From NCBI GenBank assembly GCA_021803885.1, contig JAJZKY010000099.1:1-10823 (forward strand): a stretch of DNA of 10,823 nt, given 5' to 3'. The position numbers and the translations under genes are program-made. This DNA is from Planctomycetota bacterium (GTDB lineage: Bacteria; Planctomycetota; Phycisphaerae; WQYP01; JAJZKY01). The notes beneath the pieces are model-generated. The model did no database searches, was not told the origin of the DNA, and saw nothing but the letters and a program-made list of their open reading frames with translations. Below, piece after piece: positions 1 through 5,978 of the stretch (positions within the stretch are counted from its first letter, which is position 1; each line of letters begins with the position of its first letter).

Positions 1-1
1 G

Positions 2-376
2 GCAGATTGGTATGCGCGCCGTCGCAGAACGGGGCGCCACGGCTGTGTTTGCAGCCGCACAGGAAGACTTCTTCGGCGCGGGGCGCGACGAAGCGGCGCG
101 GCTCGATGCCCGACGCGCATTGCTGTGAAAGAATCCGAGGTGCGATGTGCGCAGTTCTTTGAGCAGTGCGCTCATGGCGTTCTCAAATGCATTCGCATCG
201 GGGCTCTCTTCGATGACGGCCCTATGGCGTTCCACCGCTGCCTGCCAGTCTCCGTTCAGTCTTTCCGGAGAATAGAACCTCTTCCGAAGGGCGGAGAGTA
301 CGTTCTCAAGGATCAAGTGCCGATCCGCCGTTGAGAGTTCAACGGCCGCCGCGGGCTGACTGTTGGAGTTCGTCAT
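2..376 (-). CDS. N-terminal part of a probable S41-type peptidase, cut or broken at the left edge
   Basis: I choose the ATG at 376-374 because AGGAGA (381-386) lies 4 nt upstream. The frame stays open for 125 codons to the window edge. Residues 14-84 look genuine: a helical segment with an FYSPERLNGDW stretch (residues 34-44), then LLKELRTSHLGFF (71-83). This arrangement resembles the N-terminal helical region that precedes the PDZ and catalytic domains in some S41 (C-terminal-processing, tricorn-like) peptidases; that assignment comes from memory of the family. No catalytic Ser/Lys region is in the window. After about residue 93 the translation becomes Ala/Ser/Arg-rich and unconvincing, while another frame of the same DNA encodes a CDGSH motif. 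The gene is therefore probably truncated near position 100-130. Its start lies inside the end of the upstream TPR-CHAT gene (38-nt overlap), which suggests translational coupling with it. The N-terminal sequence has no signal peptide. Confidence 0.5.
   Translation of the reverse strand, partial: MTNSNSQPAAAVELSTADRHLILENVLSALRKRFYSPERLNGDWQAAVERHRAVIEESPDANAFENAMSALLKELRTSHLGFFHSNARRASSRAASSRPAPKKSSCAAANTAVAPRSATARIPIC
3..110 (-). pseudogene. CDGSH iron-sulfur domain fragment without a start codon
   Basis: On the minus strand, in a frame different from the peptidase-like ORF, codons from about 110 down to 3 read GIEPRRFVAP, then FLCGCKHSRGAPFCDGAH. This is the CDGSH-type 2Fe-2S signature C-x-C-x2-(S/T)-x3-P-x-C-D-G-(A/S)-H, with the three Cys and one His ligands all present. 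Such domains are small redox or Fe-S transfer modules related to mitoNEET. The frame is open only from the TGA at 183-185, and between that stop and the motif there is no ATG, GTG or TTG, so the fragment has no usable start here. It runs off the window at its 3' end. Most likely it is the remaining body of a CDGSH gene whose 5' end was replaced by the truncated peptidase-like gene. An assembly join or a frameshifted fusion is also possible. Confidence 0.6.
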
Positions 377-3023
377 CGTTTCTCCTGTGGGGAATGTCGT
401 TTGTCAGGGGTCCAAAGAGACCGTCCGCTGGCTCGCCGTCCAACTCGAAAGCAGCCCAGTAGTAGGGTGGCGCGCCTGAATGCAGCATCTCCAACTGGGC
501 GCTTCGGAGAGCCTCGGCCTTTGCTTCGTGACTGCCGAGATGGCGATAAAATCCGATCATAAGGTGGGTTGTGGCCTGGTCCTCAACTGCCCAGAGCGTG
601 AAAACCACGCTGCGGGCTCCGGAATCGATGAACGCGTTGACAATATTGCCCACACCTTCTTCACCGATGGGCCCCAAGCCGGTGTCGCATGCGGAGAGTG
701 TCACGAGACTGGCGTCCAGTGGCAATCGCCGGATCTCACGTATCTGGAGAAGGCCGTCATCTCTGGGCGGCTCTTCAGGGGCGAACACTAACGCTGACCG
801 GTCCGGAAACTCGGGATCGACGTAGCCGTGCAGCGCCAGGTGAATGACTTTGTAGCGGCTGAGGGGAAGCCGCTTGAATGCCGTTTCGGTTGCGTGTGTA
901 CCTAAGAGGATGGTGTCGGGGCCAGGAAAGTCGTCGGCAACGGTTTCAACCTCATACCTGCTTTCAGGAAGTGAAACAAGCTCCCGTCTCTCCGGCACTG
1001 AAACGGCCCGGCGTATGAGGGCGAGAAGGTTGTCCGGCCGCGCTCTGGCGGTCCATGCCGCCACACCAAGAAACGGAAGCCTGGTGTCTTGATCATTCAG
1101 CGCGGGGCGGTGCCTCAGCAGATCGAATGCAGTGCCGGATGGCGCCACGCTCACAATGTGTGAAGCCAGGACATATTGACCGCCATTCATCATGGCGGCA
1201 AACGGAAGGAGATTCAAGTCTCCGTCCGGCACCACGATCAGATCTGGTTTCAGATTGAATTCGGGTATCCCTCCCAGGAGGCTCTTAAAGAGCTTTTGGC
1301 CGAGAGCCGGATCGGTCTTCTTCGCCATTAGTTCGGAACGGTACTGCATGACCTCCTTTTGCATGACGCCTCTTGCAGGAAGCGCATAACAATGGACCGT
1401 CGTTCGCGTTACGGCAAGTGCATAAGAGACCGGCTCCGAGAGCACATATTCGACGAAGAGTTCAGAAGGGTGCAAATCGCTCCGGAGTCTATTCAACGCG
1501 ACGGGAATAGGTGGAGCGAAGTCGGCCTCTTGGTTATCGCCGAGTTGCTGCTCAGTGCTGTAGACGGCTTCGAGTATGTGGCTTCGAGCTGATGTGCTAT
1601 CGGCGTCCAGCAGTTCCAGGTTAAGTTTCGTGAGACGAATCTCGACTTCACTCGGTTGATGCGGCGCGATGATCTCATGGTGAGTGAGAAGCTGTGCTTC
1701 CACTCGGCCGCGTGCCCGCTCGATCACGCGGAAAGCGTCAGCCGGCCTTCCCTGATGAATGAGGGAAATGAAGTACCCGGCGTACACGAGCCTCAAATCG
1801 TTCAACAACTGGCGTTCGACTGTGGGCGTCGGGACCCGGGTAAGGAGCGCGTCCAGCATATCGGCGCTCTTTTCATAGAGATCATTCGACGCCTTTGTCC
1901 TGCCGAGCCGTGCGAGAATCTGTGCCTTTATGCCGAGATCACGCGGAACGAAATAGAGTTCATCCGGAATTTTCCTGTTGGCATCGATGGCTTCGTCGAT
2001 GGCGGTCAGTGCTGGCTGGAGAGCCCCCTGGTGCAGGTAAGCCTTTGCGAGGAGCCCGTCCACTTGCGTCAGTCCTCTCCAATAGAAGAGCTGTTTGGAA
2101 TACACAGCTGAGCGATTGAGATCGGAAATGGCCTGGTCCCATTGGCCCATGCGCTCATACACATCAGCCGTTGTCTGATAAAGCTCATAGAGATGGCCGG
2201 CCAAATGGTATGCGGAGACCCGCTTCATCTCGCTTGCCGCCAATGCGAGAGCCTGATTGTTCTCTCCGAGGCCGCTAAGGGCTTCGATTTTGGCCGTGAT
2301 TGCAATTGTGGGATAGGCGGCGCCGGGCGTCTTTGCGGCTACCTTGATCGCCTCGTTGAGAGGCCCGAGCGCCTCCTTATATTTATGAAGCTCGACCAGA
2401 CCCGTGCCGTACATGCTGGCATAGCGAATGTGGGCGGCGGGGTCGGCAACCTTGGCGACCATCCACGCCCGAACCACGTCCTTCTTCGCGGTTGCAATAT
2501 CGCCGAGCAGGAACGCCGCTATTCCTTGTTCGCCAACAGCACGCGATGCGAGGAGATAATGGTGCTGTTTGAGCGCCAGAGTTTCCACCTCAGTCCAGGT
2601 CTTACGCGCCATCGCCGAGTCATAATTCACCTCAAGCATGCCCAGTATTGTGAGAATGCGAAGCCTCGTCTCCCTGTCATGCGCCGCTGGCAGGGTCAGA
2701 TCCTGCCGAAGTTCCGCGATTTGTTGAGGAATTGTGATCGACGACTCGCTCAGCGCCTGCATTTCGCTGACGTGGGCATACAACGCTTTAGCGGGTTCAT
2801 GGTTGCGCACGAACTGAATTTCGGCCCTGCGATACAGGGGCTCCGCTTCAATCCAGCTGTTGAGCCACGACATATCGTCGGCACGCTGCAGGAGCGCGTC
2901 GGCAGTGTCTGAGTTGATCCGCCGCCGAGTGCGGTAACGAACAAACGCAACAACGAGAATGATCGCGACCGTACACGTGACAAGGACGGCAACGGATTGG
3001 GTGCGCTTGGGGAAAAACCGCAT
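339..3023 (-). CDS. Membrane-anchored TPR-CHAT (caspase-like) protein
   Basis: The protein is 894 residues from the ATG at 3023. Residues 11-28 form a hydrophobic segment followed by a basic stretch (RYRTRRR), suggesting an N-terminal membrane anchor with the body facing away from the basic side's membrane surface; topology is not certain. Residues about 40-440 are helical and TPR-like, for example YKEALGPLNEAIK and WDQAISDLNRSA. The C-terminal CHAT domain carries the His motif HLALHG (His732) and the Cys motif LSACDTG (Cys779), followed by FTLWAV and the closing YYWAAFEL motif, so both expected catalytic residues are intact. CHAT proteins are caspase/separase-fold proteases in cell death, signalling and some CRISPR-linked systems; no substrate is evident. 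I prefer 3023 over an in-frame TTG at 3062 because AGGA lies 6 nt upstream and the TTG falls inside a candidate -10 element. It is separated by 124 nt from the reconstructed end of the ATPase gene, so it may be its own unit together with the peptidase-like gene. Confidence 0.88.
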   Translation of the reverse strand: MRFFPKRTQSVAVLVTCTVAIILVVAFVRYRTRRRINSDTADALLQRADDMSWLNSWIEAEPLYRRAEIQFVRNHEPAKALYAHVSEMQALSESSITIPQQIAELRQDLTLPAAHDRETRLRILTILGMLEVNYDSAMARKTWTEVETLALKQHHYLLASRAVGEQGIAAFLLGDIATAKKDVVRAWMVAKVADPAAHIRYASMYGTGLVELHKYKEALGPLNEAIKVAAKTPGAAYPTIAITAKIEALSGLGENNQALALAASEMKRVSAYHLAGHLYELYQTTADVYERMGQWDQAISDLNRSAVYSKQLFYWRGLTQVDGLLAKAYLHQGALQPALTAIDEAIDANRKIPDELYFVPRDLGIKAQILARLGRTKASNDLYEKSADMLDALLTRVPTPTVERQLLNDLRLVYAGYFISLIHQGRPADAFRVIERARGRVEAQLLTHHEIIAPHQPSEVEIRLTKLNLELLDADSTSARSHILEAVYSTEQQLGDNQEADFAPPIPVALNRLRSDLHPSELFVEYVLSEPVSYALAVTRTTVHCYALPARGVMQKEVMQYRSELMAKKTDPALGQKLFKSLLGGIPEFNLKPDLIVVPDGDLNLLPFAAMMNGGQYVLASHIVSVAPSGTAFDLLRHRPALNDQDTRLPFLGVAAWTARARPDNLLALIRRAVSVPERRELVSLPESRYEVETVADDFPGPDTILLGTHATETAFKRLPLSRYKVIHLALHGYVDPEFPDRSALVFAPEEPPRDDGLLQIREIRRLPLDASLVTLSACDTGLGPIGEEGVGNIVNAFIDSGARSVVFTLWAVEDQATTHLMIGFYRHLGSHEAKAEALRSAQLEMLHSGAPPYYWAAFELDGEPADGLFGPLTNDIPHRRNDDELQQSARGGR
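381..386 (-). promoter_or_regulatory. Ribosome binding site of the peptidase-like gene
   Basis: AGGAGA on the minus strand, 4 nt before the ATG at 376. It lies inside the 3' end of the TPR-CHAT coding sequence and supports the 376 start despite the 38-nt gene overlap. Confidence 0.55.
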
Positions 3024-3060
3024 CGCAATCCTCGCTGGGCCGGTCGAACTGGTTGACAAC

Positions 3061-3090
3061 AATATAGCTTCATTCCCGCTCCCGGCTCAA
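3061..3090 (-). promoter_or_regulatory. Candidate sigma70-type promoter of the TPR-CHAT gene
   Basis: On the minus strand TTGAGC (3085-3090) and TATATT (3061-3066) are separated by 18 nt. The -10 matches TATAAT at five of six positions and the -35 matches TTGACA at four of six. Transcription would begin near 3053, leaving a leader of about 30 nt before the ATG at 3023. The site lies in the only sizeable gap of the window. The prediction is by eye and such matches occur by chance. Confidence 0.35.
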
Positions 3091-3147
3091 CATATGCCGA
3101 GATTGGGCTGGCCTATGACAAGCCTGAAGGGATCTGACAGCTGGAGA

Positions 3148-3315
3148 CTAATTGAGAGTATCGTCAAGGCCCAGTTCGCGGAGGGCGCTTTTAATCTCTT
3201 CCACCTTCTGGGGTGACAACCCGCCCTGTGGCTTGCACTTCACACTGACGTTAAGGCTGAGATCATTCCCTACTCCGAGCTGTGTCAGAAACTTGGTGTA
3301 GAAATTCATCCACTT
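3148..3315 (-). pseudogene. Out-of-frame C-terminal continuation of the DUF499 gene
   Basis: This 55-codon stretch begins exactly where the annotated DUF499 frame becomes dubious. It reads KWMNFYTKFLTQLG, then a beta-rich part (LSLNVSVKCKP), a SPQKVEEIKSALRELG helix, and a stop at 3148. It looks like a folded domain end, and the same DNA in the annotated frame does not. Joining GEVPSQ to KWMNFY needs two extra A residues: CAAG in the sequence would be CAAAAG. The recollection that DUF499 proteins end in a similar 'VP-x-QKW..FY...' segment supports this, but I could not align it. A missing AA pair in a short A run may be a real mutation or a read error. I see no slippery heptamer that would suggest programmed frameshifting. 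Confidence 0.7.
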
Positions 3316-5947
3316 GAGATGGCACCTCTCCTGACCAGGTAAGCTCCAGCGGGAGTTGGGTAGCGCTCGGCCCGCTCTTCTGACCAACGGGACCCTGCGT
3401 TGGCTTCGCAGAAATCGGCTGTGACCCGGTCGCGGCAACGCCATCGATACCAGGAAAGAGCGGCTCGGTTTCGGCAGGACGTTCGGGCTTCGCCATTTGT
3501 TGCCGGTATGCCTCAGCTGTTTCCTTGGTGATGATGTACATCTCTTCGGAGATTTCGACGTCGAAGGCTGTGATTGTACGCTCGAAATTAAAAGGCAGGT
3601 ATTTCCCATTTCCAGCTTTGCCAACGTAGGCGATTTGGCCGTTAGAAACACCCCGCGCAATGGTTTCCCGAATGGCCTCGGAATCGAGCAGCCGGGGGAA
3701 AAGCGGTGAGGCATAGAAGGCATCTCGCACTGCGCGTGTGTTCCACTCCGGTAGCGCCGGTGGCCAATTGCGCACCAGCAGGTTTGGCGTAATCCCTTTC
3801 TGCACCTCATCCACGTTCATCAGCTCATTCAGGATGAACAGGATGATTGAAGCCGCAGCACTTGAATGGGGCTTGCCGAGGTCAATGAGGCGAACCGAGT
3901 TATCCTTCCCGAGCAGCGCGACGGTATTGTAGTTGCGCCACACAGATTCTTTGAGGTCAAACTTTGCTTTCTTGATGTTGCCTGAAAGCTGCGCAACCTG
4001 CGAATCATCCGCGCTGATCTGGGGCAGTTCCTGCTCGATCTCCTGCCATGCGAGCAGGCGTCTTGCGTCTTCATAGAGAGGAGCGGCCGAACCGCATGCT
4101 ACAAAGATGAGTCCGCTTTTGTAGGTCCTCCCTGTCGTTCCGTGTTCCCGGATTGCGCTTTCTATAAAAGTCTTGGTCCGTTTCTCATCCTCTACGCTCT
4201 GCTCCGGTGCGAGCACAACGAAGGTCAATACGGGCTTGTCGGGAATCTTGCCGCTGTTTTCAGGGAAATAGATCGGACTGATCCCACTGTTCGCGGCGAA
4301 AACACTCTCGATTTCTTCCCGGACACGCTCGCTAATGATTCCGTCTTTGATGTTGGCGCGGCGGTCGGCGTACCGCTTGTTCAGGTTTTCTTTAAAGCTA
4401 AAGTGATACCGATTCCGTTCTACTGTGAGGTAGTAGCAGGCCTCGGTCAAGGCATCCAGAACTGTTTCGACGTGGCCGATATCTAGGTCAGGGTCGGCAA
4501 CTGCCAAGCGGATCTCCGGTGCGGAGGCTTCGGCGCGTGTCATGCCGCCATTGGACTCAAAGAAAATCGTGGTCGCCACCTTGCGATGCAGCCGGGCCTT
4601 TTTAATCGCCTCAATTGCTTCGTTGTCCAACCGCACGGCATGTGAATCATTCTTGCCGCAAATATCCGTGGTCACGGCTGCTTCGAGCCGATGCTCGCCA
4701 AGCTGTTCAAACATCGCGGCGCGAAACTGGGGATCATCCAGCGGTGCAGTTCCCAGTCCGATGAGAAAATCGCGATGGTTTCCCTTATAACCTTCCTGGT
4801 AGGCGCGCGAAACCCATAACGCCAGCAATCGAAGAATGCCGCGCGTCTGCTGAAAGCGTGGGAGCGCTTGCCATTTGCGCTCAAAAACAGAAAACACTGT
4901 CGGATGGAACGGAAAAGCCGAGGCAAAGGCCTCACGCGCCGAATCGAATGTGAACTGCTCCGAAACCTGCTGACGGTGATCCTTCACCCATTCACCGAAC
5001 TCGCTGCAGCTATTCAATGCGTCACGGTTCAGCAACACGCGGCCTTCTGTATCCACCGCGTTTTCGTCCCACTCAAAGAGCCGACGGCGAATAATCTCCG
5101 AGGTCTCTGACTCCGCCGACATGATTACGGCCTTCCCGACCCGATCGAGCAGCTTCTTGAAGCGCTCATAGTCCGACTGGTCATCGGCGCTCATCTCCAG
5201 TTCGGAGGCCGGAATCGACACCGCCAACACCATGTTGTCGCGCCCGCGTGCCTCTTCGCTCAGGTTGTGAAGAAAGGCATAAAGCTGGCTCGCCATGCCG
5301 GTCTTTCGACTACGGCTGACGAAGTTCATCAACTCGTCCATCAGAATCAGCACCGGCCGGTCCTTCGGCAGGAAGGCTCTGATCACATCGCCGCCCGGCG
5401 CGATGCCCTGGCGCTCATGCTCGGCAAGCACCTTCAGCGCACTCTCGCCGCCGAGTTGAAATGCGATCTCTCCCCACGGCGTCTTGCGTATCGGTGTTCC
5501 ATCTACGCCACCACGCCCGGAGAGCGGATCGAATTCCGTGCCGACAAATACCGCGACCTCTGCCTTCGGAACGGAGGTCAATCCAGCAGCCTGCAATAGC
5601 CTGCCGACACCCTGCCACTCCTTCGCCTTCGCGCCGTTGTTCGCCAGGTGATAGAGCAACGTGAGCGAGTGGGTCTTGCCGCCGCCAAATTGAGTAGTCA
5701 TGTTGAAGACGGCCGATGTTTCCGTCTTTTCGCCACTCAGGCGCCGCAGCACTTCGGCAGCGACACCCGTCAGGCCTTTTGTCAGGAACGTCCGCTCAAA
5801 GAACCGCGCTGGCTTTTGATAGACATCAGGAGCCCGACCATCGCGCACCTGATCCAGATGCACGGCAAATTCACTCGCATCAAGAGGCTTGCCTTCCCGC
5901 AGGTCCTCGCGTGGTGTAACAACTTTGAACCAAGGCTTGAGCGCCAT
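3263..5947 (-). CDS. DUF499 P-loop ATPase of a methylation-based defence operon, 3' end frameshifted
   Basis: The frame gives 894 residues from the ATG at 5947, which has AAGGAGT 7 nt upstream. A further in-frame start at 6013 lies inside the methylase gene and lacks this site. The Walker A motif is QFGGGKTH (residues 86-93). The Walker B motif is ILMDELMNF, with Asp204-Glu205. An FHPT motif (347-350) and a long alpha/beta body follow. This pattern fits the DUF499 ATPases found beside DUF1156 methylases and helicases in defence islands, and it is reminiscent of BREX BrxC/PglY ATPases. It is presumably the ATP-driven sensor or motor of the system and acts in the cytoplasm. Oddity: the frame follows GEVPSQ with VDEFLHQVSDTARSRE and stops at 3263, whereas the frame shifted at 3313-3316 continues with a convincing C-terminus to 3148. 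The native protein was probably about 949 residues. No DUF3780 gene sits next to it. Confidence 0.85.
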   Translation of the reverse strand: MALKPWFKVVTPREDLREGKPLDASEFAVHLDQVRDGRAPDVYQKPARFFERTFLTKGLTGVAAEVLRRLSGEKTETSAVFNMTTQFGGGKTHSLTLLYHLANNGAKAKEWQGVGRLLQAAGLTSVPKAEVAVFVGTEFDPLSGRGGVDGTPIRKTPWGEIAFQLGGESALKVLAEHERQGIAPGGDVIRAFLPKDRPVLILMDELMNFVSRSRKTGMASQLYAFLHNLSEEARGRDNMVLAVSIPASELEMSADDQSDYERFKKLLDRVGKAVIMSAESETSEIIRRRLFEWDENAVDTEGRVLLNRDALNSCSEFGEWVKDHRQQVSEQFTFDSAREAFASAFPFHPTVFSVFERKWQALPRFQQTRGILRLLALWVSRAYQEGYKGNHRDFLIGLGTAPLDDPQFRAAMFEQLGEHRLEAAVTTDICGKNDSHAVRLDNEAIEAIKKARLHRKVATTIFFESNGGMTRAEASAPEIRLAVADPDLDIGHVETVLDALTEACYYLTVERNRYHFSFKENLNKRYADRRANIKDGIISERVREEIESVFAANSGISPIYFPENSGKIPDKPVLTFVVLAPEQSVEDEKRTKTFIESAIREHGTTGRTYKSGLIFVACGSAAPLYEDARRLLAWQEIEQELPQISADDSQVAQLSGNIKKAKFDLKESVWRNYNTVALLGKDNSVRLIDLGKPHSSAAASIILFILNELMNVDEVQKGITPNLLVRNWPPALPEWNTRAVRDAFYASPLFPRLLDSEAIRETIARGVSNGQIAYVGKAGNGKYLPFNFERTITAFDVEISEEMYIITKETAEAYRQQMAKPERPAETEPLFPGIDGVAATGSQPISAKPTQGPVGQKSGPSATQLPLELTWSGEVPSQVDEFLHQVSDTARSRE

Positions 5948-5954
5948 CCCAATC

Positions 5955-5961
5955 ACTCCTT
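5955..5961 (-). promoter_or_regulatory. Strong ribosome binding site setting the DUF499 start
   Basis: AAGGAGT on the minus strand lies 7 nt before the ATG at 5947, inside the 31-nt gap after the methylase stop. It decides between this start and the upstream in-frame ATG at 6013, which would overlap the methylase by 35 nt. Confidence 0.75.
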
Positions 5962-5978
5962 GCTGCGTGTCGAAACCA

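Noticed and set aside
2142..2912. 256-codon open frame on the plus strand
   Set aside because: It lies wholly antisense to the TPR-CHAT gene, has no recognisable motif, and is explained by the codon bias of the minus-strand gene.
3024..3062. TTG start of the TPR-CHAT gene at 3062
   Set aside because: It overlaps the candidate -10 element and has a poor ribosome binding site; the ATG at 3023 has AGGA 6 nt upstream and leaves a normal membrane-anchor N-terminus.
3024..3147. Rho-independent terminator between the ATPase and CHAT genes
   Set aside because: Only short imperfect inverted repeats and no T-run follow the reconstructed ATPase stop, so read-through cannot be excluded.
3306..3320. Programmed ribosomal frameshifting in the DUF499 gene
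   Set aside because: There is no X-XXY-YYZ slippery heptamer and no strong downstream structure seen; an indel is the simpler explanation.
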